Shown: one piece after another, positions 18,153 to 26,796 of the stretch
Numbering within the stretch: the stretch's first letter is position 1
Layout of the letters: each line of letters starts with the position of its first letter
Assembly: GCA_016711405.1 (NCBI GenBank)
Contig: JADJSZ010000026.1
Location: forward strand, 1 to 64,000
Length of the DNA: 64,000 bases
Direction: 5' to 3'
DNA from: Candidatus Hadersleviella danica
Lineage (GTDB): Bacteria > Chloroflexota > Anaerolineae > Promineifilales > Promineifilaceae
Translations under genes and position numbers: made by a program
The notes under the pieces: model-generated
What the model saw: the letters and a program-made list of their open reading frames with translations, nothing else
The model's database searches: none
Told to the model about the DNA's origin: nothing

Positions 18153-18803
18153 CTATTGGTTAGGGATTGTACCCACAACCGGCACTTCCAAATACCGCTC
18201 CACATCTTCGGTGCGGCGCATGATGCCCGATTCAATCCATTCGAGTAGGAAGATGAGAATGAGGCCGAGGAGGGCGCCGAAGATGAAGCCAGCGGCCGTG
18301 TTGATGTTCGTGCGCGGGCTTTTCAGCCCCACTTGGGGGTTGTCCACTGGCTCAATGCCGATGCGGTCTTCTTTGCGGAGCTGGGCGTTGTTCGCCTCTT
18401 GCCACTGAATGAGCAAATCCCCCCATGTGCGGGCGATGTCGTTGGCCAAATCGGGGTCGGTGTTGGCCACCTCCATCGTAATGATGAAGCTGGAATCGTC
18501 GGCCGCCACGGCCGTGTTGCCCATCAGTTGGCCGGGGGTCATATCCAATTGCAATACGTTGATGACCGTTTGCGCCCGCAAACCGCTATACATCCACTGT
18601 GTATAGCCCCGCATGAGCACTTTGGCCGCTTGCGCTTGGCCAAAATCGGTGCGGGAAGGGGAGACGAGCAAGCGCAAGGTGCTTTCGTACACAGGCGTTT
18701 GCATTTTGCTGTAGCCAAAGGTGGCTCCGGCCGTTAACACGGCCAGCAAAATCATCAACCAGCCCCGCTGGCGTAAAATGCGAAAATAATCACTAAGTTC
18801 CAT
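18153..18803 (-). CDS. Wzz/YveK-type polysaccharide chain-length or co-polymerase protein
   Basis: The 216 residues have a membrane segment near each end (about 15-32 and 170-190). These enclose an extracytoplasmic part with V-Y-E-S-T-L-R-L-L-V near the start and N-P-Q-V-G-L-K-S-P-R just before the second membrane helix. That Pro-rich motif is typical of Wzz domains. The cytoplasmic tail ends V-E-R-Y-L-E-V-P-V-V-G-T-I-P, which in related systems contacts the BY-kinase encoded next. AGAGGA precedes the ATG. Confidence 0.8.
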   Translation of the reverse strand: MELSDYFRILRQRGWLMILLAVLTAGATFGYSKMQTPVYESTLRLLVSPSRTDFGQAQAAKVLMRGYTQWMYSGLRAQTVINVLQLDMTPGQLMGNTAVAADDSSFIITMEVANTDPDLANDIARTWGDLLIQWQEANNAQLRKEDRIGIEPVDNPQVGLKSPRTNINTAAGFIFGALLGLILIFLLEWIESGIMRRTEDVERYLEVPVVGTIPNQ

Positions 18804-18813
18804 AAATCCTCTC

Positions 18814-18880
18814 TAGCCGTAAGCCGTAACCTTACACCTACAGCACCTAGCTTACGGCTTATAGCTTACAGCTTACGGCT
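18814..18880. repeat. Iterated agcttacggctta hairpin
   Basis: Short units of taagccgtaa face cttacggcttatagcttacagcttacggct. Related copies lie near 48470-48505 and 52828-52892. Confidence 0.65.
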
Positions 18881-19537
18881 CCTCGGTATTTCCCCCAGCC
18901 ACACCACATCCACATCGTCACGGCCGTAGATGCGTGGGTCGAGGTATTCGGCTGAGAAGGCGAGGGCGATGCCCACCACGAGAGCGATGGCCAGCCGCAA
19001 GGGGAGTTGCAGTTGGCTGGTCAGCCCTTGGCCGATGGGGTTCACGGTGGGGGTGTCGAGTTGGGTGAGCACGGCCGATTGCCCCCCCAACTGGGGCAAC
19101 GCTTGCCCATTTTCGGCCAGTATGACGGCAATCGTCGCCTCCATAATGGCCGCTAATTTTTCGGGGTCGCCGTGGTTTATCGAGATGAGAAAGAGACTGC
19201 GGGTGTTATCGGCCGCCACGCCAATCTCATAGGGCGGCACTTCCACCCCTTGCGCGGCCAACTCTTGGCTGACCAGCTCCCCGAATTTGTTGCCCCGCAC
19301 CCAATCCGCCAGCCCATTGACGATGTATTCAGAGGCCAGCCAGTTGTAATACCGCTCTTCATCTTCTTGCAGGGTGGCGGGGGTGGGGGCTTGCCCCACC
19401 AAAAAGCGCACCCCTGAGTTGTAGGTGGTGGGGGGCGGGCTGTAGGTCAGCAGGGCGACAAGGGCGACCACGGCCGCGGGGATGACCGCCACCAACCACC
19501 GCCGGCGGAAGAGGGCTAAGAGAGTTCGGAGTTCCAT
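18866..19537 (-). CDS. Second Wzz-like membrane protein
   Basis: The 223 residues have an N-terminal membrane segment (about 14-30), an extracytoplasmic middle with Y-N-S-G-V-R-F-L-V, a second membrane segment (about 180-197) and a short cytoplasmic tail ending D-V-V-W-L-G-E-I-P. The layout parallels the next gene downstream. Two tandem Wzz-like genes next to one BY-kinase-like gene suggest a hetero-oligomeric co-polymerase (inference). The loop is poorly conserved and gives no substrate clue. Confidence 0.7.
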   Translation of the reverse strand: MELRTLLALFRRRWLVAVIPAAVVALVALLTYSPPPTTYNSGVRFLVGQAPTPATLQEDEERYYNWLASEYIVNGLADWVRGNKFGELVSQELAAQGVEVPPYEIGVAADNTRSLFLISINHGDPEKLAAIMEATIAVILAENGQALPQLGGQSAVLTQLDTPTVNPIGQGLTSQLQLPLRLAIALVVGIALAFSAEYLDPRIYGRDDVDVVWLGEIPRSRKL

Positions 19538-19547
19538 AAATGAGTTG

Positions 19548-19619
19548 AAAGTGCTGAGTGCTAAGTCCTGAGTAGGCTGTGTGCGTACTCAGCACTCAGG
19601 ACTTAGCACTCAGCACTTT
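19548..19619. repeat. Long iterated hairpin gtgctgagtgctaagtcctgag
   Basis: A left arm at 19548-19574 pairs with a right arm at 19586-19619 over about 26 bp, with one extra seven-base unit in the right arm. It overlaps the last codons of the glycosyltransferase, so it has become part of the coding end. It probably also weakens transcription into the Wzz-like genes. Confidence 0.75.
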
Positions 19620-20692
19620 TCTTCAATAAAATCGTTTAATTTGCGCTCAAACACGGCCGTATCAAACTGCTCCGCATGGGCGCGGATGTGGGCGGGGTCG
19701 GCCGTGGCCGTGTCAAACCCCAGCACGGCCGCTTGAATCGCTTCAGCCGTTTGCTCGTGGAAAAACGCGCCCGTGCGGGGGGTCACAATGTCCAGTGCGC
19801 CACCCGCCGCATAGGCAATGACGGGTCGTCCGGCCGCCATCGCCTGCACGGGGGCGATGCCAAAATCCTCTTCGCCCGGCCACAGAAAGGCGCGACAATG
19901 GGCCAACCAGCGCGGCAACTCTTCGTCGGAGACACGGCCGAGAAAGGTGACGTTGGGCTTGGCCAGTGCTTCCAGGCGCTCTCGGTCACGGCCGCTTCCA
20001 GCGATGACCAGCGGCCGTCCCAACGCATTAAACGCCTCAATCAACACGTCCAGCCGCCTGTAGGGAACCAGCCGCCCCACAAAAAAATAGTAATCTTCTA
20101 CTTGATGGGGTTCCACGGGCGCAAAGCGCTGGGTATCCACGGGTGGGTGGATAATAACCGCCTCGCGCCGATACACTTTGGCGATTCGCCGCCGTACCAC
20201 CTCCGAAATGGCTACGAAATGGTCCACGCGGTCGGCCGCCAATCTATCCCATTGGCGCAAAAATGTTAAAAAGGGAGCCAACCCCAGTTTGGTCAGCCGC
20301 CCCAACTGCTCCTGTTCCGCATATTGGTGGTAACGCCACACATAGCGGGTGGGGGTGAGGCAGTAGCAAATATGCACCGTCTCGGGCTGGGTGATGATGC
20401 CGTGGCAAAAGCCGCTCTTGTTGCTGACCACCACGTCGTAGCCTCGCAAATCAAATTGTTCAAAAGCGAAGGGGTAGAGCGGCAGGTAAAGTTGTTGTTT
20501 GCGCCGCGCCAGCGGGAGCTTGTCTATAAACCCCGTGCGAATGTCCCACTCGCGCCAATGGTCGGGCATCCCCTCCCGCCAGTAAAGCGAGGTATACAGT
20601 GGCGCCTCGGGAAACATGCGCACCAATGTTTCCAGCACATCTTCCGCCCCGCCAATCTGGTTAAGCCAATCGTGGACAAGGGCGAGGCGCAT
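19610..20692 (-). CDS. Glycosyltransferase family 4 protein
   Basis: The 360 residues form a GT-B glycosyltransferase: M-R-L-A-L-V-H-D-W-L-N-Q-I-G-G-A-E near the start, VVSNKSGFCHGI and C-Y-C-L-T-P-T-R-Y-V-W in the acceptor half, Y-Y-F-F-V-G-R-L-V-P-Y-R-R (about 203-215), and the donor-site P-G-E-E-D-F-G-I-A-P-V-Q-A-M-A-A-G (about 271-287) carrying the E-x7-E pattern. It likely adds a sugar to a lipid-linked polysaccharide precursor in the cytoplasm. It heads the polysaccharide block with wzz-like, cpsD-like and rmlA genes downstream. Confidence 0.88.
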   Translation of the reverse strand: MRLALVHDWLNQIGGAEDVLETLVRMFPEAPLYTSLYWREGMPDHWREWDIRTGFIDKLPLARRKQQLYLPLYPFAFEQFDLRGYDVVVSNKSGFCHGIITQPETVHICYCLTPTRYVWRYHQYAEQEQLGRLTKLGLAPFLTFLRQWDRLAADRVDHFVAISEVVRRRIAKVYRREAVIIHPPVDTQRFAPVEPHQVEDYYFFVGRLVPYRRLDVLIEAFNALGRPLVIAGSGRDRERLEALAKPNVTFLGRVSDEELPRWLAHCRAFLWPGEEDFGIAPVQAMAAGRPVIAYAAGGALDIVTPRTGAFFHEQTAEAIQAAVLGFDTATADPAHIRAHAEQFDTAVFERKLNDFIEEKC

Positions 20693-20694
20693 GA

Positions 20695-20772
20695 TGGGAA
20701 TGGGGAATGGGGAACGCGGATTGCGGATTGCGGCCGTTCATTCCGCAATCCCCATTCCACATTCCGCAATCA
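20695..20772. repeat. Iterated gggaatggggattgcgga hairpin
   Basis: Units of gggaatgggg and ggattgcggattgcgg face ccgcaatccccattccacattccgcaat. The family recurs near 15360-15390, 33950-33990, 37708-37745, 58535-58570 and 59328-59360. Confidence 0.7.
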
Positions 20773-21447
20773 TTAGATGCCCAGTCGGGCCATCCGTTCG
20801 GCCAGTTCGGCATCTACCTCGAGATCGCTGAGGGCGGTGTCGAGCTGTTGGTCTAAACTGCTGGTTTGCACTTCCCACGCCGAATCGGCATGGTCGAGGC
20901 GGCGGCGGATGTTTTCGGCCGCTTGAGCTACATCAGTATCCCCTTGCCCCATCAAATCATCCAGCGAACGCAACGCCTTGGTCGAAACCTCCCGCGCTTT
21001 GGCCATTTGCAACAAGCTGGCCAACTCTTCCCGCTCTTGTTTGGCGATGGCCAGCCGCCCCTCCAACTTAATGCGCACATCCTCCATCTTTTCCAGCCCC
21101 GCAATTTGCCGCGCCAAGGTGTTGTCATACGTCTCAATCAAACTCATGGTTGATTGAAACTGCTTGAGGGTAACTTGGGCTTGGGTGCGCTGGCCTGCTT
21201 TGAGGAAGTGGTCCACGGCCAAATCAAATTGCGCCGCTTTGGTGGCCAAGGCCTCGCGCCGCCGCTTGGTCTCGCGCACGCTGGCCTTCATGGGCACAAG
21301 GGCGGAGACAAATTCGGCTACTTCTCGTTCCGCTTGGCGGATGTACTCGTCGTAAATGCTCAGGTCGTCTTTTTGCAGAGCTTTATCGAACAAGTCGTGC
21401 AGATTTGCTTTCAGGAGGGTACGTAGTTTGCTGAAGATGGTTGCCAT
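20773..21447 (-). CDS. PspA/IM30 family protein
   Basis: The 224 residues are almost all helical and heptad-like, with the family opening I-F-S-K-L-R-T-L-L-K-A-N-L-H-D-L-F-D-K-A (4-23) and long charged coiled-coil helices. PspA/IM30 proteins are ESCRT-III relatives that coat and repair the inner membrane. No pspB/C or PspF partner is next to it. It lies 80 bases upstream of the polysaccharide block, separated by a hairpin, and may be transcribed with it. Confidence 0.88.
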   Translation of the reverse strand: MATIFSKLRTLLKANLHDLFDKALQKDDLSIYDEYIRQAEREVAEFVSALVPMKASVRETKRRREALATKAAQFDLAVDHFLKAGQRTQAQVTLKQFQSTMSLIETYDNTLARQIAGLEKMEDVRIKLEGRLAIAKQEREELASLLQMAKAREVSTKALRSLDDLMGQGDTDVAQAAENIRRRLDHADSAWEVQTSSLDQQLDTALSDLEVDAELAERMARLGI

Positions 21448-21569
21448 AGGGGGGAATTATAACGAGGGATGGGTGGAGAGGGTAGAAGATAGGGCTGGTT
21501 CTAAAGGTTTTTGCGATTTTGCTCTTTTTGGGCTAGTTTTGTCTCCAGTTCCCAAGCTCCAGCCGACCT

Positions 21570-23216
21570 ATGTCCCTTCTTCAAGCCCAAGCCATCACCA
21601 AACAGTTTGGAGCCAAATTAGTCCTCAACGAGGTCTCGCTCGCCCTGAACGAGGGGGAGCGCATGGCTTTGGTCGGCGAAAACGGCGCGGGCAAATCCAC
21701 GCTGTTCAAGATTTTGGTGGGGGAACTAACGGCCGACAGTGGCCAAATCTCGTTCGACCCTGAGGCGGCCGTGGGCTACTTGCCCCAAGAAAACATCCTC
21801 GAAGAAGGGCTAACCGTGCAAGATTATTTGGCGCGGGCGGTGGGGGATTTAGACCAACTCGGCCGCACCTTGGCCGAGATGGAAGCGGAGATGGGCACGG
21901 CCGCTGGCTCCGCACTGGACGAGTTGCTGACCCGCTACGGCCACACCCAAGAGCAATTTGAGCGGCGGGGCGGCTACGATTTGGATTATCGGCTGGATGA
22001 GGTGTTGGCGGGGCTGAACTTGGCCGAGTTAGAGCGGACACGGCCGTTGGCCAGCCTCAGCGGCGGCGAACGGCGGCGGGTGGCCTTGGCGGGTCTGCTC
22101 CTGCAAGCCCCCGCCTTGCTCCTCCTCGACGAGCCAACCAACCACCTCGATTTTGAGGCGTTGGCGTGGCTGGAAACCACCTTGGCCACCTACAAGGGGA
22201 GCATTTTGCTCATCTCCCACGACCGCTATTTTCTCAATCGGGTGGTCAACGTCATCGCCGAATTGCACCCCCGCCAGCGAGAAATCACCCTGTATCACGG
22301 CAATTACGATTTTTACCTGCAAGAGCGGGAACGGCTGTTCCAAAAGCAGGTGGCCTTGTACGAGGCGCAACAGGAGGAGATAAAGCGGTTGCGCCAATTG
22401 GTGCGTCAACAGGCGTTTGCGCGGGGGGGCGGCCGTGCCCCCTCAGATGGGGATAAGCTCCTCTACAAAGCGAAGGTGGCCACGGCCGAAAAAACAGCCT
22501 CGGCCGCCATTCGCGATGCCAAGCACCGGCTGGCCGACCTCGAGGCGCAAGCCATCGAACAGCCCCTCGGCCGTTGGACGGTGAACCCCCACTTTGCCCC
22601 CGCCGAATTGGCCAGCCAAGAGGTCATCCGCTTTAACGGGGTGAGCAAGTCGTTCGGGGCACGGCCGCTCATCCACCACCTGACGGCCACCATTTACAAC
22701 GGCGACCGCGTGGTGCTCGTCGCGCCCAACGGCACGGGCAAATCTACCCTGCTCAAGCTGGTGCTGGGGGAATTGGCGGCCGATGCGGGAACCATCACCC
22801 TTGCCCCCCGCGCCATGATTGGCTATTTGGACCAAGAACAAGCGCAACTCGACCCCGCCCACACGGTGCTAGAGTCGTTCAGCCAAGTGACCACTGGCTC
22901 GGAAAGCGAGTTGCGCCAAGCGTTGCACCGCTCGGCTTTGTTTGCGGGGGATGAGGTATGGCAAACGGTGGCCAGCCTGAGCCAAGGGCAACGACAAAAG
23001 CTCCAACTGGCTCGCCTGACCGCCCAAAAAGCGAATTTGCTCTTGCTGGATGAACCGACAAACCACCTTGATTTGCCCAGTTTGGAGCAGTTGGAGGAGG
23101 CGTATCGCCACTTTGCAGGCACCATTTTGGCCGTTTCGCACGACCGCTGGTTTGTGGAACGGGTGGCGACGAAGGTGTGGCGGTTGGTGGATGGGGTGCT
23201 GGTGGAGGAAGCTTAG
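21570..23216 (+). CDS. ABC-F family ATPase
   Basis: The 548 residues contain two ABC domains and no membrane segments. The first has Walker A GENGAGKST (36-44), signature LSGGERRRVAL and Walker B LLLLDEPTNHLD. The second has APNGTGKST (about 385-393), the weaker signature LSQGQRQKLQL and LLLLDEPTNHLDL. The linker between them is charged and contains the P-site region. ABC-F proteins act on the ribosome as translation factors or in antibiotic protection; which applies here cannot be decided. I count eleven CGGCCG palindromes in this gene. It is divergent from the pspA-like gene. Confidence 0.93.
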   Translation: MSLLQAQAITKQFGAKLVLNEVSLALNEGERMALVGENGAGKSTLFKILVGELTADSGQISFDPEAAVGYLPQENILEEGLTVQDYLARAVGDLDQLGRTLAEMEAEMGTAAGSALDELLTRYGHTQEQFERRGGYDLDYRLDEVLAGLNLAELERTRPLASLSGGERRRVALAGLLLQAPALLLLDEPTNHLDFEALAWLETTLATYKGSILLISHDRYFLNRVVNVIAELHPRQREITLYHGNYDFYLQERERLFQKQVALYEAQQEEIKRLRQLVRQQAFARGGGRAPSDGDKLLYKAKVATAEKTASAAIRDAKHRLADLEAQAIEQPLGRWTVNPHFAPAELASQEVIRFNGVSKSFGARPLIHHLTATIYNGDRVVLVAPNGTGKSTLLKLVLGELAADAGTITLAPRAMIGYLDQEQAQLDPAHTVLESFSQVTTGSESELRQALHRSALFAGDEVWQTVASLSQGQRQKLQLARLTAQKANLLLLDEPTNHLDLPSLEQLEEAYRHFAGTILAVSHDRWFVERVATKVWRLVDGVLVEEA

Positions 23217-23348
23217 GGCTAAGCCACGGGAGCAGTGCCCAACGATACCGCATCCCCTTTTGCCTTTTGCCTCCCCTATTGCCATTGACCCCTTTCTGTT
23301 GTATCATTACAACAATACTGAGTTTTGTTGTAATACCCCGCACTGAAA

Positions 23349-24059
23349 ATGGTTGAAAATGCCACCCACCACACCACCATTAAGGGCATCCGCGATGGTT
23401 TGCTCGTCACGTTGAGCAGTTTGCCCGACGAGGCGGCTTTGTGGGCAGAATTTTCGGCCGAGGTCACGGCCAAGCGAGATTTTTTGCGCGGGAGTCGGGT
23501 GGTATTAGAAGTCGGCGGCCGAACCCTCACCTATGAGCGGCTCGTCGCTTACCAAGAGCTATTCGCCAACAACGGCATGGTGTTGTGGGCGGTGCTATCC
23601 AGCCGCGAAACGACCCGCGAGGCGGCGCGAAACTTGGGTTTGGCCACCCGCCTGCCGGGAAGCATGATGGATTTGCAGGGCAACGGCCGTCCCGAACCCG
23701 CCCCGGCCCGCCCCAGCGAAGCCGACGGCTTGCCTGCCAACGCGCTTCTCCTCAAAGAGACATTGCGTTCGGGGCGAGCCATTTATTATGAAGGGGATAT
23801 TGTCATTTTTGGCGATGTGAACCCCGGTGCCGAAGTTGTGGCGCAGGGGGATGTGTTGGTGTGGGGCAAGCTCCGGGGGCTTGTCCATGCGGGGGCTTTG
23901 GGCAACCGCGCCGCCAAGGTGTGTGCGCTGGATCTCTCGCCCACCCAACTGCGCATCGCCGACCAGATTACGATTACCCCCAAAAGCGGCCGTCGCACCC
24001 CCGTGCCCGAAATGGCCATGATACGAGATAACCAGATTATTGCTGAAGCGTGGAAGTGA
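23349..24059 (+). CDS. minC: Septum site-determining protein MinC
   Basis: MinC blocks FtsZ assembly away from mid-cell. The C-terminal beta-helix domain is diagnostic: LRSGRAIYYEGDIVIFGDVN (about 138-157), PGAEVVAQGDVLVWGKLRG (158-176) and H-A-G-A (178-181), with A-L-D-L-S-P-T-Q-L-R-I-A after it. The N-terminal half (1-110) is the FtsZ-inhibiting domain. The length of 236 residues is normal. It is followed by minD, minE and rodA on the same strand, though hairpin repeats separate the genes. Confidence 0.93.
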   Translation: MVENATHHTTIKGIRDGLLVTLSSLPDEAALWAEFSAEVTAKRDFLRGSRVVLEVGGRTLTYERLVAYQELFANNGMVLWAVLSSRETTREAARNLGLATRLPGSMMDLQGNGRPEPAPARPSEADGLPANALLLKETLRSGRAIYYEGDIVIFGDVNPGAEVVAQGDVLVWGKLRGLVHAGALGNRAAKVCALDLSPTQLRIADQITITPKSGRRTPVPEMAMIRDNQIIAEAWK

Positions 24060-24142
24060 GAAAGAGACGAGAGTAGAGAGAAGAGAAAAAATGCTCTTAG
24101 ACATTTCTCATATCTCTTCTCTCTACTCTCTTCTCTCTTCTC
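24058..24142. repeat. Iterated gagaagagagtagag hairpin between minC and minD
   Basis: A purine-rich arm (gagaaagagacgagagtagagagaag) faces a pyrimidine-rich arm (cttctctctactctcttctctcttctcc) across a short loop. The minD ribosome site AAGGAG follows at 24146-24151. Confidence 0.7.
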
Positions 24143-24157
24143 CTTAAGGAGCGATTG

Positions 24158-24958
24158 ATGACAGGAAAAGTGGTAACAATCACTTCGGGTAAAGGTGGCG
24201 TGGGCAAGACGACGGTCACGGCCAATTTGTCTACGGCGCTGGCCATGCTCGGCCGCAAAGTCGTTTCTATTGATGCGGATATTGGCCTGCGGAATTTAGA
24301 TGTGGTGATGGGCTTAGAAAACCGCATCGTCTACGATTTGGTGGATGTCATCGAGGGGCGGTGCAAATTGCGCCAAGCGATGATAAAAGACAAGCGTCAC
24401 CACGACTTGTACCTCATCCCAGCCGCCCAAACGCGAGATAAAATGGCGGTTAGTCCTTCCGATATGGTCTTGTTGTGTGACCAGTTGCGGGAGGAGTTTG
24501 ATTACATCATCATTGATTCGCCGGCTGGTATTGAGCGGGGCTTCCAAAACGCCGTCGCCCCAGCCGACCAAGTGCTGATTGTGACCAACCCCGAGGTCTC
24601 GGCCGTGCGCGATGCCGACCGCATCATCGGCCTGCTCGAGGCAGAGATGAAAGGCCCCGGCTACCTCATCCTCAACCGGCTCAAGCCCGATATGGTGGCA
24701 CGGGGAGATATGCTCTCCATTGAAGATGTGGTTGAAATTTTGGCCATCGAAGTCATTGGGGTCGTTCCCGAAGAGGAGAGCGTCTTGGTTTCCTCGAATC
24801 GTGGCTCCCCCTTGGCTTTGGATAACAATGGCAGTGTGGCAGGGCAAGCATTTCGCAATATCGCCCTGCGCGTGGAGGGGCACACCGTCCCATTTTTAGA
24901 TTTAACGGCCAAGACGAATTTGTTCACGCGGCTGAAGGTGTGGATGAATAGTTTGTAA
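24158..24958 (+). CDS. minD: Septum site-determining ATPase MinD
   Basis: MinD binds the membrane as an ATP dimer and recruits MinC; MinE releases it. The deviant Walker A is SGKGGVGKTT (about 9-18), switch I is DADIGLRNLD, switch II is YIIIDSPAGIE, and the C-terminal amphipathic membrane helix is L-F-T-R-L-K-V-W-M-N (about 255-264). The ATG at 24158 lies six bases after AAGGAG, so it is preferred to the in-frame TTG at 24155. Length 266 is typical. Confidence 0.96.
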   Translation: MTGKVVTITSGKGGVGKTTVTANLSTALAMLGRKVVSIDADIGLRNLDVVMGLENRIVYDLVDVIEGRCKLRQAMIKDKRHHDLYLIPAAQTRDKMAVSPSDMVLLCDQLREEFDYIIIDSPAGIERGFQNAVAPADQVLIVTNPEVSAVRDADRIIGLLEAEMKGPGYLILNRLKPDMVARGDMLSIEDVVEILAIEVIGVVPEEESVLVSSNRGSPLALDNNGSVAGQAFRNIALRVEGHTVPFLDLTAKTNLFTRLKVWMNSL

Positions 24959-24970
24959 GGGGCATTAGAG

Positions 24971-25046
24971 GTTATTCGTTACTGGTTATTCGTTATTGGT
25001 TACTCGAACCAACACCCAGTAACGAATAACCAATAACCAGTAACGA
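24971..25046. repeat. Iterated gttattcgttactgg hairpin between minD and minE
   Basis: The left arm gttattcgttactggttattcg and the right arm cgaataaccaataaccagtaacg are built from seven-base units of the gttattc / gttactg type. Related copies lie at about 32700-32850, 43322-43378 and 59880-59983. Confidence 0.75.
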
Positions 25047-25069
25047 CTTGCTCTTGCTTGGAGAGACAT

Positions 25070-25330
25070 ATGAACTGGCTCAATAAATTATTTGGCGCGA
25101 AAGAAGAGACGAGTAGCAATTTGGCTAAGGCGCGGTTGCAAATGGTGCTGACGCACGACCGCAGTGACATTTCGCCCGGCTTGTTGGAAAAAATCAAGGA
25201 CGATATTGTGGCGGTTATCGCCCAACATTTGGCCATTGACCCCGACACGGTGGAGGTGAACCTTGACCAAACGGCCAACCAAAGCCGTCTCGTGGCTCAA
25301 ATTCCGCTCCAACCCAATTCGCGCCGTTAA
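25070..25330 (+). CDS. minE: Cell division topological specificity factor MinE
   Basis: MinE stimulates MinD ATPase and sets the Min oscillation. The 86 residues show the N-terminal membrane-binding helix (M-N-W-L-N-K-L-F-G), the anti-MinCD segment A-K-A-R-L-Q-M-V-L-T-H-D-R-S-D-I-S-P (about 20-37) and the C-terminal dimer domain. GGAG lies seven bases before ATG 25070, better than an upstream in-frame codon. Confidence 0.93.
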   Translation: MNWLNKLFGAKEETSSNLAKARLQMVLTHDRSDISPGLLEKIKDDIVAVIAQHLAIDPDTVEVNLDQTANQSRLVAQIPLQPNSRR

Positions 25331-25483
25331 ACGTGGCCAGACCTGCGAGGTCGTTACTGCGGCTCTTATTAGTCAAGCCTCTGCCCCAGCAGAGGCTTGA
25401 TGCTTTATGAGGGTTTTTGCCTCTAGTGGTAGAGAGGAGTAAAAGTACCCCACACGAATAACGATTAACTCCCACCCACTCCT

Positions 25484-26587
25484 ATGCAACAACGCATTTC
25501 TATTTGGCGCTATTTTGATGTTTATTTGGCCGCGGCCGTTATCCTCCTGACGGGTTACGGCGTGCTGATGATTCGCAGTGCCATCACAGGCGAACCCAAC
25601 TTTGTGGGGTATGAGATTCGCCAATTGATTTTTGGCCTTGCGGGGGTGGTCATCATGGTGGTCATTGCGGCCGTGGATTACCGCTACCTCACCTCGGTCC
25701 ATTGGTATATTTACGCCGCCCTGATTGTTCTGCTTCTCTTAGTTCTCATTTTGGGGGTGGCCAATAACACCGCCCAGCGTTGGATTCCCTTTGGCCCGAT
25801 TGAGATTCAGCCTTCGGAACTCGGCCGTGTCTTCCTCACCCTCTCCTTTAGCCAATTTTTAGCCAGCCGTGAGCGGCAAATGGGCGAATTCCGCAACACC
25901 CTGCTCACCCTCGTCTACTTTGGCTTCCCCATGTTCCTCATCTTCATCCAGCCCAATTTGGGCATGACCATTTTGTACACCGTCATCTGGTTTGTCATTA
26001 TGGTCATGGCGGGGTTGCCCCTGAGCCATTTTTTGGTCTTGGCTGGCACGGGCATCGTCAGCTTGTTGGTCGTTTTGCCCTTCCTGCGTCCCTATCAACT
26101 CAACCGCATTACCACATTTATAGACCCCTCCTCCGACCCCGACCAAGCCTTTAACGTAGACCAAGCTGTGATTAGTGTTGGCTCGGGGGGGTGGTGGGGG
26201 AAAGGGTACTTTAATGGAACCCAAAGCCAACTTGGCTTTTTGCGGGTGCAACACACCGACTTCATTTTTTCCATGATTACAGAGGAGATGGGCTTCTTTT
26301 TGGGGTCTGCCTTTGTCTTAATTCTGCTGGGCTTTATCTTGTTTCGCATCTTGCGTGCGGCCGCGCTCACCCCAGACCCCGCCGGCCGTTATACCTGCAT
26401 CGGCATTGCGGGTTTTCTCTTCTTCCAAACAGTCGTTTCTGTGGGTATGAATGTGCGCCTCCTGCCTGTCACAGGTCTCACCTTGCCCTTTGTCAGTTAT
26501 GGCGGTAGCTCGCTCGTCACCCTCTTTCTGGCTATTGGTGTGGTACAATCCATCCTCATGCGCCATCGCAAGCAAGAATTTGGTTAG
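25484..26587 (+). CDS. rodA: Peptidoglycan polymerase RodA (SEDS family)
   Basis: RodA polymerises lipid II glycan for side-wall growth. The 367 residues contain about ten membrane helices and SEDS landmarks: IQPSELGRVFLTLSFSQFLA (about 109-128), Q-P-N-L-G-M (with the essential-Asp position read as Asn here), RVQHTDFIFSMITEEMGF (about 252-269) and GLTLPFVSYGGSS (about 332-344). Family members usually have Q-P-D-L-G at the catalytic Asp; here the motif is F-I-Q-P-N-L-G, a notable substitution. It follows the min genes, a common arrangement. No Shine-Dalgarno is visible. Confidence 0.92.
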   Translation: MQQRISIWRYFDVYLAAAVILLTGYGVLMIRSAITGEPNFVGYEIRQLIFGLAGVVIMVVIAAVDYRYLTSVHWYIYAALIVLLLLVLILGVANNTAQRWIPFGPIEIQPSELGRVFLTLSFSQFLASRERQMGEFRNTLLTLVYFGFPMFLIFIQPNLGMTILYTVIWFVIMVMAGLPLSHFLVLAGTGIVSLLVVLPFLRPYQLNRITTFIDPSSDPDQAFNVDQAVISVGSGGWWGKGYFNGTQSQLGFLRVQHTDFIFSMITEEMGFFLGSAFVLILLGFILFRILRAAALTPDPAGRYTCIGIAGFLFFQTVVSVGMNVRLLPVTGLTLPFVSYGGSSLVTLFLAIGVVQSILMRHRKQEFG

Positions 26588-26594
26588 CCTTTTT

Positions 26595-26728
26595 GGCATG
26601 GTTCATGGCTCTCAAGAAAGCATCTTTACAAATTTCGACTAGGGACAAGGGACTTGGGACGTTTGTGACCTCCTGTCCCAAGTCCTCAGTCCTCCGTCCG
26701 AAATTGTAAAGATAGCTTGAACCATGCC
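26595..26728. terminator. Long hairpin after rodA
   Basis: Outer arms ggcatggttca and tgaaccatgcc, then atctttacaaatttcg and cgaaattgtaaagat, enclose an inner pair gggacttgggacg and cgtcccaagtcc. The nested stem probably ends rodA transcription. It also carries the gggacaaggga repeat family seen at about 61330-61360. Confidence 0.65.
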
Positions 26729-26796
26729 GCCTTTTTATTGAAAGAACGAGAACCGTGCCCTTGCTCTTGTTTACCAACTGAGGAAAAAATAACGAC

